A program made the translations under genes and the position numbers. The notes below the pieces were generated by a model. That model worked only from the letters and a program-made list of their open reading frames with translations, had not been told where the DNA came from and made no database searches. A stretch of DNA of 64,000 bases from an uncultured Megasphaera sp. (GTDB lineage Bacteria; Bacillota; Negativicutes; Veillonellales; Megasphaeraceae). Location of the stretch: NCBI GenBank assembly GCA_900540735.1, contig UQHB01000002.1, positions 52,080-116,079 on the forward strand. Direction: 5' to 3'. This document shows positions 42,593 to 51,772 of this stretch, piece by piece (the first letter of the stretch is position 1; every line of letters begins with the position of its first letter).

Positions 42593-45500
42593 ATGAACAT
42601 AACAAAATTTTCCATTGACAGGCCCATCGGTATTTGCATGGCTGTACTCTTTTTCGTCATCTTAGGCCTCTTTAGTTTCTACAAAATCGGTGTCGAATTA
42701 CTGCCTTCTTTAAATACACCATACGTTACGGTAACGGTCTCTTACCCCGGTGCCAATGCGGACTCTATAGAACAGCAAGTCGTCAAACCCATAGAAGATG
42801 CCTTGTCGTCTGTGTCGGATTTACAGCATATGACCTCGCAGGCCTCGTACGGGCAAGCGCGCATTACGCTGCAGCTCGACTTCTCTGCCGATGCCGATGC
42901 CGCCGCTATTGATGCGACGAAAAAAGTCAACGCCATTCGCGGCAAGCTCCCTGATGGGATTGATGAACCAGTCGTCATTAAACGAGACATTAACGACACG
43001 CCGATTATGTACGTCGCCGTTCAGTCCGATAAGCCTTTAGATACAATTTATTCCCGCGTATCTAACGATTTCCAAGACGTTATACAGCAAGCCAACGGCG
43101 TTTCCGAAATGGACCTTCACGGCGGGCGCGATAAAGAAATTGCCATTGAAATCGATAAAGATAAACTACAGCTCTACGACATGACCTTATCGGAAGTGGT
43201 CAATGCCTTGAAATCAGAAAACGTTCTCATGCCGTCCGGCACGATTTATTCTACGGCTACGACGACGGACGTGCGCGTCAATGCCCAGTACACGGACGAA
43301 AAGGAAATTTCCCAAGTCCAAGTGACCAATGCCAAAGGCGTGAAGATTCCGCTCACAGCTATTGCAACTGTAAAACGCCAAGACCAGCGCGTCACGCGGT
43401 ACGCTCGCGTGAATGGTCAAGATGCGGTCATTATGGGCATTTACAAAAACAGTAATGCCAACGTCGTCTCCACAGTCGACAATATTAATAAAAAGCTGGA
43501 CCAACTGCGTGCAGATAATCCAGATTATACTTTTACAGTGACGAACGAATCAGCCTCGTACGTCCACAATTCTCTGAATAATACGCTCCATACGCTCATT
43601 GAAGGCCTGATTACAACAGGGACGGTACTCTTCTTCTTCCTTCGCGGTTGGCGCTCTATGGCGGCCGTCATGGTTGCTATTCCGACGTCTCTTATTTCGA
43701 CGTTCTTTGCTATGTACGTTGCTGGCTTTACGTTTAATATGATGTCTCTCATGGGCATGGCCCTTTGTGTAGGCATTCTCGTCGACGACTCTATCGTTGT
43801 CCTCGAAAACATTCACCGTCATTTAATGAAAGGAGAACCGCCGAAAGAGGCTGCTTTAAACGGACGAATGGAAATCGGCATGGCTGCTATTGCCATTACC
43901 CTCTGCGACGTCGTCGTTTTCTTGCCAATTGCCTTTATGACCGGCATGACAGGGCAGTACTTCAAACAATTTGGCCTAACTATTGTCTTTGCAACCCTCT
44001 TTTCTATGTTCGTCTCCTTCACACTGACACCGATGCTCGCATCCCGTCTCTTCCGGGGCGGCCTGAAAATTCCGGACAGGCCTTTATGGCGGAAGATGGA
44101 TGCTATCGAAAAGACAGCCCAAGACCATTACACATCTATTCTGACATGGAGCTTAGACCATGCGAAACGCTTAGTCATTCCTATTCTCGTCATCTTCTGT
44201 GCGGCCATTGCCCTCGTGCCGACAGGACTCATTGGCTCCGAATACATGCCCCAAACTGATGAAGGCAGTTTCCACATTACGTTGCAGCTCCCGACTAACG
44301 CCAGCTTAGACCGGACGGACGCGGCATCACGGCAAATTGAAGAGTATTTAAAGACTATTCCGGAAGTGACCTATTATACAGCTATGATTGGCGGCCGCAG
44401 CCTAAACCAGGCCGATTTCCAAGTAACCTTGCAAGACCGGCAGAATCGGTCGCGTATGATTTGGCAAATTACGAATGACGTGCGTAAGTTTGCTAATACC
44501 CATATCTTAGACGGCGATGTGCGCGTCCAAGAAGCGCAGGCTTCTGTAGCCGGTACAAGCGGTGGTTTTGGCGGCGGTTCCGGTAATCTGCGCCTCGAAT
44601 TGCGTGGCAAAGACGCAGATGCTCTCGTTGCGAAATCGCGTGAAGTCCAGCAAATCATGCAAGGCATTCAAGGCGTCCAAGGGGTCAATAGTTCGTACCA
44701 AGACGGCATGTCTGAATATCAGCTTATTGTGGACCGCAATAAACTCAAACAATACGGTACGTCTCTAGCTGATTTGACGAATACCTTCTCCAACGCCATT
44801 AGCGGCCAAAAAGCCGACGCTCTTGCCAACGATAAGCAAAATGACAGCAACGATACGGACATTTACGTGCGCTTAAAAGGGGCGGACCGTTTCCACATTT
44901 CGGACCTCGAAACGATTCCCATGAACGCCAACGGTCACATCATTTACGTTTCTGACGTAGCCAAAGTCCAAGCCGGAACCGGGCCGGTGACGATTCGCCG
45001 CACTGATAAAGAACGAAGCATTACTCTCGGGGCCTCTCTCCAAGGGCGGCCGCTCAACGATGTCATCCAAGAACTGACGCAGAAATTAAATGCTACAGAT
45101 ATGAATGGCATTACGTTCCGCTTCACAGGGCAAGCAGATAACATGATGACGACCTTCGGAGAATTAGGGTCTGCTCTCGTCATGTCCCTCATCTTGATTT
45201 ACATGATTTTGGCCATTCTCTACGAATCCGTAAAAACGCCGTTTATCCGCATGTTCTCCTTGCCTTTAGGGCTCATTGGCTCGCTCTTCCTCTTATTCTT
45301 GACGAACAACACAATTAACCTCTATTCCCTCATCGGCATCCTCGTCATGGATGGTATCGTCGCCAAAAACGGTACGCTTCTCCTCGATTACACATTGACC
45401 TTAATGGGACGCGGCATGAACCCACGCAGTGCCGTCATCGAGGCTGGGCGGACACGGTTACGGCCAATTTTCATGACGACCATTACCATGATTGTCGGTA

Positions 45501-45697
45501 TGCTGCCGACAGCTCTTTCCATGACAGCCGGTTCAGAAACGCGTTCCAGCATGGCTGTCGTCGTCATTGGCGGCCTCATTACCTCGACGGTCTTTACGCT
45601 CGTCATCATTCCGATTATCTTCGTCTTTACGGAAAAGCATAAGATACACTGGAGTGCTTTGTTGAAACGAAAAAAAGCAGTACCAACAGAAAAATAG
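42593..45697 (+). CDS. RND-family multidrug efflux pump, inner-membrane transporter
   Basis: 1034 residues, the standard length for AcrB/HAE-1 pumps. Starts with FSIDRPIGICMAVLFFVILGLFS, has two large periplasmic loops, and twelve helices including the proton-relay segment MGMALCVGILVDDSIVVLENI with adjacent aspartates. Exports drugs, bile salts or other amphiphiles using proton-motive force. Forms an operon with the adaptor; no TolC-like gene or local regulator follows, and a terminator ends the operon. Confidence 0.95.
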   Translation: MNITKFSIDRPIGICMAVLFFVILGLFSFYKIGVELLPSLNTPYVTVTVSYPGANADSIEQQVVKPIEDALSSVSDLQHMTSQASYGQARITLQLDFSADADAAAIDATKKVNAIRGKLPDGIDEPVVIKRDINDTPIMYVAVQSDKPLDTIYSRVSNDFQDVIQQANGVSEMDLHGGRDKEIAIEIDKDKLQLYDMTLSEVVNALKSENVLMPSGTIYSTATTTDVRVNAQYTDEKEISQVQVTNAKGVKIPLTAIATVKRQDQRVTRYARVNGQDAVIMGIYKNSNANVVSTVDNINKKLDQLRADNPDYTFTVTNESASYVHNSLNNTLHTLIEGLITTGTVLFFFLRGWRSMAAVMVAIPTSLISTFFAMYVAGFTFNMMSLMGMALCVGILVDDSIVVLENIHRHLMKGEPPKEAALNGRMEIGMAAIAITLCDVVVFLPIAFMTGMTGQYFKQFGLTIVFATLFSMFVSFTLTPMLASRLFRGGLKIPDRPLWRKMDAIEKTAQDHYTSILTWSLDHAKRLVIPILVIFCAAIALVPTGLIGSEYMPQTDEGSFHITLQLPTNASLDRTDAASRQIEEYLKTIPEVTYYTAMIGGRSLNQADFQVTLQDRQNRSRMIWQITNDVRKFANTHILDGDVRVQEAQASVAGTSGGFGGGSGNLRLELRGKDADALVAKSREVQQIMQGIQGVQGVNSSYQDGMSEYQLIVDRNKLKQYGTSLADLTNTFSNAISGQKADALANDKQNDSNDTDIYVRLKGADRFHISDLETIPMNANGHIIYVSDVAKVQAGTGPVTIRRTDKERSITLGASLQGRPLNDVIQELTQKLNATDMNGITFRFTGQADNMMTTFGELGSALVMSLILIYMILAILYESVKTPFIRMFSLPLGLIGSLFLLFLTNNTINLYSLIGILVMDGIVAKNGTLLLDYTLTLMGRGMNPRSAVIEAGRTRLRPIFMTTITMIVGMLPTALSMTAGSETRSSMAVVVIGGLITSTVFTLVIIPIIFVFTEKHKIHWSALLKRKKAVPTEK

Positions 45698-45704
45698 AAA
45701 TACG

Positions 45705-45735
45705 AAAAAATCCTGTGTAAAAGCAGGATTTTTTT
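45705..45735 (+). terminator. Terminator of the RND operon
   Basis: AAAAAATCCTG pairs with CAGGATTTTTT, followed by T. Confidence 0.85.
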
Positions 45736-45801
45736 ACGTCTATAGCGAAATTAGTTACTACATAAGAAGAGACTTACTATGCTCAAAGGAGGCATAAGGC
45801 C

Positions 45802-46992
45802 ATGACCGATACATTTACCCCTACATTTAATATTCATGAAGCTGTGCGCAAAACCTTGCCTTATATGATGGAAATGCGCGAATATTTCCACGCCCATCCG
45901 GAATTGAGCGAAAAGGAATTTGATACGTGTAAAACAGTCTTCCAAGAACTGTCCCTCATGGGCATTGAAGACGTCAAAATCATTACCGGTACTGGTGTTA
46001 CCGGTCTCATTCGCGGTGCCTTGCCGGGGCCGGTTATTTTACTCCGTGCCGATATGGATGCCCTGCCGCTCCAAGAAAAATACGACTGCCCTTATGCATC
46101 CCTTGTAAACGGGGTCATGCATGCCTGTGGGCACGACGGCCATACAGCCAACCTCTTGGGCGTTGCTAAGATTTTAAATACCCATAAAGACTGCCTCCAC
46201 GGCACAATTCGCTTGGCCTTCCAACCAGCAGAAGAAGGTAACGGCGGTGCAGCCCGCATGATTGAAGCCGGCATTTTAAATAATCCGAAAGTCGATTATG
46301 CCTTGGGCCTCCACGTTTCCGGCGGACTGCCTAAGGGCTACGTCGGCATTTGTCACGGCGAAGTGTCTGCATCGTGCGATGACTTTACGATTACCCTCCA
46401 CGGCACAGGCGGTCACGGCTCGCAGCCGTCGATGTGCGTCAGCCCTATCCAAATGGGTGTCGATGCCATTCAGCATATCCAAAATTACGTCTACAACCGC
46501 CGTGCCGACGGCGACGGCGTGGTCCTCACATTCGGTCAGTTCCAAGCAGGCCATAGCCCAAACGTCATTCCAGACACAGCCGAATTAAAAGGAACCTTGC
46601 GTACCTATACAGAAGTCAAACGGAAAGACATCCTAAAAAAAGTCGATGCTATCTTGGATGATGTGACCGATGTCTATGGCGGCTCCTATGATTTAGACAT
46701 CGTCCCCTTCTCGCCGGTCTGCATCAATGACGATAAAGTCACGAAAAAAGTCGAAACCATTTTAAACGAAAAATGCGCAGACTGTGTCAACGTCATCCCA
46801 TTGATTCGCAGTTCTGGATCCGAGGATTTTGCTTACTTCAGCGTAGCCGTGCCGAGCACGTATTATTACGTCGGCATTTATAGCGACAAACCTGTCGTCG
46901 GCCATTCGCCTGATTTCCACTGGGATAGCAACGCCCTTAAGTACATGTGCGAAACCATGCTCAATGTAGTCTATTACTTCACGAAATATTAA
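45802..46992 (+). CDS. M20-family amidohydrolase (N-acyl amino acid hydrolase type)
   Basis: 396 residues. Metal ligands are visible in MHACGHDGHTANLLG, QPAEEGNGG and GSEDFAYFS, with the dimerisation domain inserted (HGTGGHGSQPS). The pattern is that of the IAA-amino acid/hippurate hydrolase group, which removes acyl groups from amino acids or dipeptides in the cytoplasm. AAAGGAGG lies 8-15 bases before the ATG. Monocistronic, followed by a terminator. Confidence 0.92.
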   Translation: MTDTFTPTFNIHEAVRKTLPYMMEMREYFHAHPELSEKEFDTCKTVFQELSLMGIEDVKIITGTGVTGLIRGALPGPVILLRADMDALPLQEKYDCPYASLVNGVMHACGHDGHTANLLGVAKILNTHKDCLHGTIRLAFQPAEEGNGGAARMIEAGILNNPKVDYALGLHVSGGLPKGYVGICHGEVSASCDDFTITLHGTGGHGSQPSMCVSPIQMGVDAIQHIQNYVYNRRADGDGVVLTFGQFQAGHSPNVIPDTAELKGTLRTYTEVKRKDILKKVDAILDDVTDVYGGSYDLDIVPFSPVCINDDKVTKKVETILNEKCADCVNVIPLIRSSGSEDFAYFSVAVPSTYYYVGIYSDKPVVGHSPDFHWDSNALKYMCETMLNVVYYFTKY

Positions 46993-47008
46993 TATATAGC
47001 TTCTCTAG

Positions 47009-47046
47009 GCCTTCAAGACACTACGATTTCTCTTGAAGGCTTTTTT
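47009..47046 (+). terminator. Terminator of the amidohydrolase gene
   Basis: GCCTTCAAGA pairs with TCTTGAAGGC, followed by T6. Confidence 0.9.
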
Positions 47047-47051
47047 CTTCC

Positions 47052-47081
47052 TTGCATTTGCTAATATATCACTAGTATAAT
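47052..47081 (+). promoter_or_regulatory. Promoter of the second AEC carrier gene
   Basis: -35 TTGCAT, 18-base spacer, -10 TATAAT (47076-47081), 43 bases before the start codon. Confidence 0.6.
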
Positions 47082-47124
47082 AAAGGCCGTATACGAGAGC
47101 TATTGTGAAAGAGAGGAATGTTAT

Positions 47125-48099
47125 ATGGTCTTTTGGTTTATCATCGAAAATACAATGCTGCCCATATTTTGTCTTGTTTTATGCGGCTTCTTTTTGGACA
47201 AAAAATTTCATCTCGATGTGAAAACGTTATCGAAATTTATGTTTTACATCGTCATTCCTAGTTTTATTTTTACGAATGTATCGACGACGGAATTTCCTGC
47301 GGCAAGCCTGACGATTATTGGGGCTATGGCCGTCTTTATGGTACTCTGTTTTCTTGTTGCTGACATCGTCAGTTACAAGCGGCACTACGATTTAGCCATG
47401 AAAGAGTCCTGCCGCAACGCCCTCATGTTTAACAACACGGGCAATCTCGGCGTGGCCCTCATTATTCTCGTTTTTTCTCATGAGCCCTTCGTCGTCAATG
47501 GACAAACGCCGTATCTGGCCGAAGCAATGGTCACACAAATCATTATCTTCCTAGTCCAGAGTATTTCCTTAAATACGTACGGTCTCTATCAGGCTGGGCG
47601 CGGCAAATTATCTGCACGCGACACGTTGCACGTCATGTTTCAAATGCCTATGGTCTACGTTCTTCTCATCGCTTTAGGCGCGCGCTACGTTGGCTTAGAT
47701 GCCAAAATTTTTTTCCTTTGGCCTATTATGGAAATGGCCAGCAAAGCACTGCTGCCTGTCGCCATGATTAGTATTGGTGCCCAACTGTCCCAGACGAAGA
47801 TTCGCTGGTTTGACAAAGATGTCTGGATTGTGAGTATCCTCAAGATGACGGTTCTGCCGTTCTTAGGTCTGGCTATGATTTATGGGGCGAACATCATTCA
47901 TCCCGGTACGTTTACGGCTGTAAGTGCGACGGTCTTCCTCATTTATTGTGCTATTCCTACAGCAGTGAATACGGCTCTCTTTGCTATTGAGTTTGGCAAC
48001 AATCCTGATTATGCTACGCAGATTGTCATGAATACGACGGCCTTGAGTGCCATTTCCCTGACCTTTTACATTTTCTTAGGGCATATTCTCTTCGTCTAG
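47125..48099 (+). CDS. AEC-family transporter, second copy
   Basis: 324 residues with about ten hydrophobic helices. ENTMLPIFCLVLCGFFLDKKF, IVIPSFIFTNVSTTEFP and FNNTGNLGVALIILVFSHEP are AEC-family features; the paired NTGN/N motifs of the two repeats (last in YCAIPTAVNTALFA) are visible. It is only distantly related to the carrier at 34451-35386, so a different substrate is likely. GAGAGGAATG precedes the ATG. Confidence 0.85.
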   Translation: MVFWFIIENTMLPIFCLVLCGFFLDKKFHLDVKTLSKFMFYIVIPSFIFTNVSTTEFPAASLTIIGAMAVFMVLCFLVADIVSYKRHYDLAMKESCRNALMFNNTGNLGVALIILVFSHEPFVVNGQTPYLAEAMVTQIIIFLVQSISLNTYGLYQAGRGKLSARDTLHVMFQMPMVYVLLIALGARYVGLDAKIFFLWPIMEMASKALLPVAMISIGAQLSQTKIRWFDKDVWIVSILKMTVLPFLGLAMIYGANIIHPGTFTAVSATVFLIYCAIPTAVNTALFAIEFGNNPDYATQIVMNTTALSAISLTFYIFLGHILFV

Positions 48100-48177
48100 G
48101 CTTGCTGAGGAATATTAATTATTTATAACGAAGCACATTGTTTTCTAATTTTCTTCATAGAATCTTCAGAATTTTTA

Positions 48178-48206
48178 TTGACATTTGTTACATTTCTCTT
48201 TATAAT
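48178..48206 (+). promoter_or_regulatory. Consensus sigma-70 promoter of amtB-glnK
   Basis: -35 TTGACA (48178-48183), 17-base spacer, -10 TATAAT (48201-48206): a perfect match to consensus. With such a strong promoter, control is expected to act after initiation; the 200-base leader that follows holds two terminators. Confidence 0.9.
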
Positions 48207-48211
48207 TAAGT

Positions 48212-48242
48212 TCATCAATAGAATACATGAGCAGAGACGCTC
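48212..48242 (+). promoter_or_regulatory. ANTAR-type antiterminator RNA candidate (two hexaloop hairpins)
   Basis: Two small hairpins start just after the transcription start. The first has an UCAU/AUGA helix with an internal mismatch and a six-base loop AUAGAA (48218-48223). The second is GAGC, loop AGAGAC (48233-48238), GCUC. Both loops have A at position 1 and G at position 4, the signature bound by ANTAR-domain antiterminators (established for nitrogen and ethanolamine genes in Firmicutes). The 3' arm of the second hairpin shares three bases with the 5' arm of the following terminator, so the two exclude each other. The first hairpin is weak, and the helices partly share bases. Confidence 0.55.
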
Positions 48243-48275
48243 CGACATGACCTAACTCGTTGTGTCGGAGTTTTT
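48240..48275 (+). terminator. Leader terminator 1 of amtB-glnK
   Basis: CTCCGACA (48240-48247) pairs with TGTCGGAG (48263-48270), followed by T5 and a further T-rich stretch. It lies about 30-60 bases after the transcription start and 135 bases before amtB. Confidence 0.85.
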
Positions 48276-48314
48276 GTATTTTTATTGATATAGACAACAG
48301 CATAGTAATAAGAC

Positions 48315-48379
48315 AATGGCGTCTTACAGGAATGAGGCAACACGATTGCGTTGCCACTTCCTGTAAAACGCCATTTTTT
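48315..48379 (+). terminator. Leader terminator 2 of amtB-glnK
   Basis: A long helix: AATGGCGT and TTACAGGAA pair with TTCCTGTAA and ACGCCATT, with an inner GGCAAC/GTTGCC helix, followed by T6. It stands 17 bases before the amtB ribosome-binding site, so it must be bypassed for expression. Confidence 0.85.
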
Positions 48380-48410
48380 ATTACGTTGTGAAATTAGGAG
48401 GATGATGTAT

Positions 48411-49796
48411 ATGAAAAAATTAGGGTCTATTTTACGACTCGTCCTGCCTTGTCTCATGCTGACAGGACAAACGGCCTTTGCTACAGAGGCCGGCACCTTA
48501 GATACTGGCGATACAGCGTGGGTCTTGATTAGTGCTGCGTTGGTTTTCTTTATGACGCCAGGTCTTGGTTTCTTTTACGGCGGCATGGTTCGCCAGAAAA
48601 ACGTACTGACCACCATTATGCAGAGTTTCTTTATTATTGCCATGATTTCTGTTGAATGGATTATTTTAGGCTACACAATGGCGTTTGGTACAGATATTGG
48701 CGGCTTTATTGGTTCTTTTGAAAAATTAGGGCTTTCCGGCGTAGGCTTGAAAATCCTCGAAACCGGCACGATTCCGGAACTGGCCTTTGTTGCCTTCCAG
48801 TGCATGTTCGCCGTCATTACACCGGCCTTGATTACAGGTGCTTTTGCAGAACGGGTTCGCTTCCGCGCCTTCTGCTTATTCATCCTCTTATGGGCCATTT
48901 TCCTCTATAACCCTATGGCTCACTGGGTTTGGGGCGGTGGATTCTTAGCACAGCTCGGTGCTCTTGACTTCGCTGGCGGCTTAGTTATTCATATTCTCTC
49001 TGGTGTTTCTGGTTTAACTCTTTGTGTTCTCTTAGGCAGACGGAAAGGGTACGGCAAAGTACCGATGCTGCCTCATAACTTACCCATGACTGTGCTCGGT
49101 GCAGCCATGCTCTGGTTCGGTTGGTTCGGTTTTAATGCTGGTTCTGCGCTTGGTGCCAATGCGTTGGCAGCCAATGCCTTCATTACGACCCAAGGTGCTG
49201 CTGCGGCTGCAACCGTTTCGTGGGTCGTCGTCGAATGGGTTTGCAATGGTAAACCGACTATCCTCGGTGCCGCTTCTGGTTGTATTGCTGGTCTCGTCGC
49301 CATTACTCCGGCAGCAGGCTTCGTTGCTCCTGTCCCGGCCATCATCATTGGTGCCATTGGCGGTATCGTTTGCTACTTCGCTGTTGCTGTATTAAAAGCA
49401 AAACTGGGCTACGACGATTCGCTCGATGCCTTCGGTGTCCACGGCATTGGTGGTACGTGGGGCTCCATCGCAACCGGTCTCTGGGCTACGACAGATGTCA
49501 ATGAAGCTGGTGCTAACGGCCTCTTCTATGGCGAAACCCATTTACTCTTTGCCCAAGTCGTTTCGACTATCGTTGCGTATGCGTTAGCAATTATTGGCAC
49601 GATTATTCTCTACAAAATCGTCAACGCTATCACGACCATGCGTGCTGAAGAAAGCGAAGAAGTTACAGGCCTTGATATTGGCGAACACGGCGAACGGGGG
49701 TATAATGAAGGTATCATGGGTGGAGGAAGTACATTTGAAAATCCTTTCACTTCCCTCGGTGCCGCTGATACACGTACCAGTGACCATAACTTATAG
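48411..49796 (+). CDS. amtB: Ammonium transporter
   Basis: About 461 residues from the ATG at 48411; AGGAGG is 9 bases upstream. Earlier in-frame ATGs lie in the terminator or the ribosome-binding site. A signal peptide (MKKLGSILRLVLPCLM) ends at TAFA, as in E. coli AmtB, followed by eleven helices. Ammonium-channel motifs are present: GFFYGGMVRQKN, ALVFFMTPGLGFF, NPMAHWVWGGGFL, WFGWFGFNAGSA and DAFGVHGIGGTWGSI with the twin-histidine residues. It brings ammonium into the cell and is gated by the PII protein encoded next. Confidence 0.96.
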   Translation: MKKLGSILRLVLPCLMLTGQTAFATEAGTLDTGDTAWVLISAALVFFMTPGLGFFYGGMVRQKNVLTTIMQSFFIIAMISVEWIILGYTMAFGTDIGGFIGSFEKLGLSGVGLKILETGTIPELAFVAFQCMFAVITPALITGAFAERVRFRAFCLFILLWAIFLYNPMAHWVWGGGFLAQLGALDFAGGLVIHILSGVSGLTLCVLLGRRKGYGKVPMLPHNLPMTVLGAAMLWFGWFGFNAGSALGANALAANAFITTQGAAAAATVSWVVVEWVCNGKPTILGAASGCIAGLVAITPAAGFVAPVPAIIIGAIGGIVCYFAVAVLKAKLGYDDSLDAFGVHGIGGTWGSIATGLWATTDVNEAGANGLFYGETHLLFAQVVSTIVAYALAIIGTIILYKIVNAITTMRAEESEEVTGLDIGEHGERGYNEGIMGGGSTFENPFTSLGAADTRTSDHNL

Positions 49797-49807
49797 GAGG
49801 AATGGAC

Positions 49808-50170
49808 ATGGAAAAAAAAGTTACGAAAATTGATATTGTAACCCGGCCGAATAAGCTGGAAGAGTTAAAAGAGGCATTAAATTCGATTGGTGTCCTCGGC
49901 ATGACGGTTAGCCAAGTGTATGGCTGCGGCTTGCAGAAAGGCCACGTAGAAGTGTATCGCGGTCAGAAATACAATATGAATTTGTTGCCTAAAATCAAAG
50001 TAGAAACGGTTGTCTGCGAAGTGCCTGTCGAAAAGGTCTTAGAAGTTGCCGCTAAGGTTTGCAATACTGGCAAAGCTGGCGACGGCAAAATCTTCGTCTA
50101 CAACGTCGAAGACGCACTCCGTATTCGTACTGGCGATAGAGGTCCGAAAGCCATTATGGATGAAGAATAA
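49808..50170 (+). CDS. glnK: Nitrogen regulatory PII protein
   Basis: About 120 residues from the ATG at 49808 (AGGAGG 7 bases upstream). N-terminal KKVTKIDIVTRPNKLEELKEAL, T-loop GLQKGHVEVYRGQKYN (tyrosine kept at the uridylylation position), B-loop KVCNTGKAGDGKIFVYNVEDALRIRTG. Senses 2-oxoglutarate and ATP/ADP and plugs AmtB when nitrogen is plentiful. The variant VYGCG in place of RGFGR before the T-loop departs from the enterobacterial form. Cotranscribed with amtB, 11 bases downstream. Confidence 0.93.
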   Translation: MEKKVTKIDIVTRPNKLEELKEALNSIGVLGMTVSQVYGCGLQKGHVEVYRGQKYNMNLLPKIKVETVVCEVPVEKVLEVAAKVCNTGKAGDGKIFVYNVEDALRIRTGDRGPKAIMDEE

Positions 50171-50184
50171 CGGTTGGCATAGCA

Positions 50185-50224
50185 AAGCCCCATTCTTAGG
50201 ATTTCCTAGGAATGGGGCTTTTTT
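50185..50224 (+). terminator. Terminator of amtB-glnK
   Basis: AAGCCCCATTCTTAGGA pairs with TCCTAGGAATGGGGCTT (one wobble), followed by T6. Confidence 0.92.
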
Positions 50225-50229
50225 CATAT

Positions 50230-50278
50230 CATATGCTTGGACGGTCCGCAGCATCCCCGTGTTGTTTCGCTGGGAAGC
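50230..50278 (+). repeat. 49-bp intergenic repeat, copy 1
   Basis: Begins CATATGCTTGGACGG and ends GCTGGGAAGC. It matches 59491-59539 at 44 of 49 positions, in the same orientation. The two copies bracket the whole selenium/trxB/purB block. No coding or tRNA potential is apparent. Confidence 0.75.
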
Positions 50279-50328
50279 CTCACGTTGTGGTATACTCTCT
50301 GATTCCGCCTACTGCGCCACTCTCGACG

Positions 50329-51771
50329 TCATAATCCCTGCAGAGCCACCACTGGGGAAGACTGCTCTCCTCCCGTTATTTCAGTCTGTAAGAATGCCTT
50401 TACGATTTGCTGATGCTGTCCCGGTAAGATAGTCCGCATAGAGATGATAAACACGCCATGTTGAATGCGTCCAATAATGGGCGGATTTGCCTGGTGCAGT
50501 TTCGTTTTTATCTCTTCGGCCGTCATGGTAGAACACATACAGCTCACGGCATAGCCGGGTAGCGTGTATTCCGGATAGGCTCCACCGCCGACCATATCGT
50601 CACATGGCATGATGTCAAAGTTCCATGTCGGTAAGGCTTGTTGTAACTCTTGTTGTAATCGTTCGGCCTGGTGTTGACATTCGTCTTGCGTCAAGGCCAG
50701 CATGTGCAGTGTTGGAATATGAGCCACAGCCTGTTCTTCTTGGCGATACTGTTGCAGTGTTACTTCTAAGGCAGCTAGGGTCAGTTTATCAATGCGCAAG
50801 GCACGCAAGAGTTGATGTTGTTTCATGGCTTCAATGTACACTTTTTTACCGACAATAATCCCGGCTTGGGGGCCACCGAGAAGTTTGTCGCCACTAAAGG
50901 TCACGACATCACAGCCACTAGCGCTAGCCTCTTGGACAGTCGGTTCCTTCGGCAAACCGAATCGTTCCATGGAGAGTAAGAGGCCGCTCCCTAAGTCTTG
51001 GATAAAAGGCAAGCCCTTAGCATGAGCTACTTGTGCGATTTCCTGCGCTGATGGTGTTTCGGCAAAGCCAATAATCCGATAGTTACTCGTATGGACTTTC
51101 ATGATCGCCCCAGTGTCTTCACACACGGCTCGTTCATAATCTGCTATATGGGTTTTATTGGTCGTGCCCACTTCACGGAGAATAGCACCGCTTAAGGCCA
51201 AGACGTCAGGAATGCGAAAGAGACCGCCAATTTCGACGAGTTCTCCTCGCGAAATGATGACTTCCTTACCTTTCGCCATAGCCGATAGGACGAGGAGTAC
51301 AGCAGCAGCGTTATTGTTCACGACGAGAGCCGCTTCAGCACCGGTCAAGGTACAGAGCAATCCTTCTACATGGCTATAGCGCGAACCGCGCGTCCCTGCT
51401 ACTACATTATATTCTACATTCGCATACGACTGGGCAATCGTCATAGCCTGCCGGGCTACGGTTTCACTTAATACAGCTCGTCCCAGATTGGTATGCAACA
51501 CCGTGCCCGTACCATTAATGACAGGACGTAAATGCGTAGGCTGCCCTTGGTATAGTCGTTGCAAAACAGCTTCTTCCAAGGCCTCTTCACTCGGCACAGT
51601 TGCACACGTATTGGCAAGAATGTTTTGTCGTATGTCTTGCAGTGTATCTTGGAGTGCGCTTTTGACGACACTGTATGAATACTCTTTTTCAGCAGTAACG
51701 AGGCGAGGCCGTCCTAAAAAGGTATCGATTTTCGATAATTGCCGCAAGAGAGCGTTTTTTGTTTCGTCCAT
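50329..51771 (-). CDS. selA: L-seryl-tRNA(Sec) selenium transferase
   Basis: 480 residues. SelA converts seryl-tRNA(Sec) to selenocysteyl-tRNA(Sec) with selenophosphate, using PLP. Conserved features are RPVINGTGTVLHTNLGRA, VVNNNAAAVLLVLSAMA and the PLP lysine in FSGDKLLGGPQAG. It follows selB with a one-base gap and its ribosome-binding site lies in the selB end. The tRNA(Sec) gene itself is not visible in this window. Confidence 0.97.
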   Translation of the reverse strand: MDETKNALLRQLSKIDTFLGRPRLVTAEKEYSYSVVKSALQDTLQDIRQNILANTCATVPSEEALEEAVLQRLYQGQPTHLRPVINGTGTVLHTNLGRAVLSETVARQAMTIAQSYANVEYNVVAGTRGSRYSHVEGLLCTLTGAEAALVVNNNAAAVLLVLSAMAKGKEVIISRGELVEIGGLFRIPDVLALSGAILREVGTTNKTHIADYERAVCEDTGAIMKVHTSNYRIIGFAETPSAQEIAQVAHAKGLPFIQDLGSGLLLSMERFGLPKEPTVQEASASGCDVVTFSGDKLLGGPQAGIIVGKKVYIEAMKQHQLLRALRIDKLTLAALEVTLQQYRQEEQAVAHIPTLHMLALTQDECQHQAERLQQELQQALPTWNFDIMPCDDMVGGGAYPEYTLPGYAVSCMCSTMTAEEIKTKLHQANPPIIGRIQHGVFIISMRTILPGQHQQIVKAFLQTEITGGEQSSPVVALQGL

Positions 51772-51772
51772 T

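Noticed and set aside
42742..45609. Several open frames antisense to the RND pump
   Set aside because: Typical mirror frames of a GC-balanced long gene, with no domain content.
50230..50328. Possible extended coding region past selA
   Set aside because: The stretch holds a terminator, a 49-bp repeat and stops in all frames; selA ends where the family ends.
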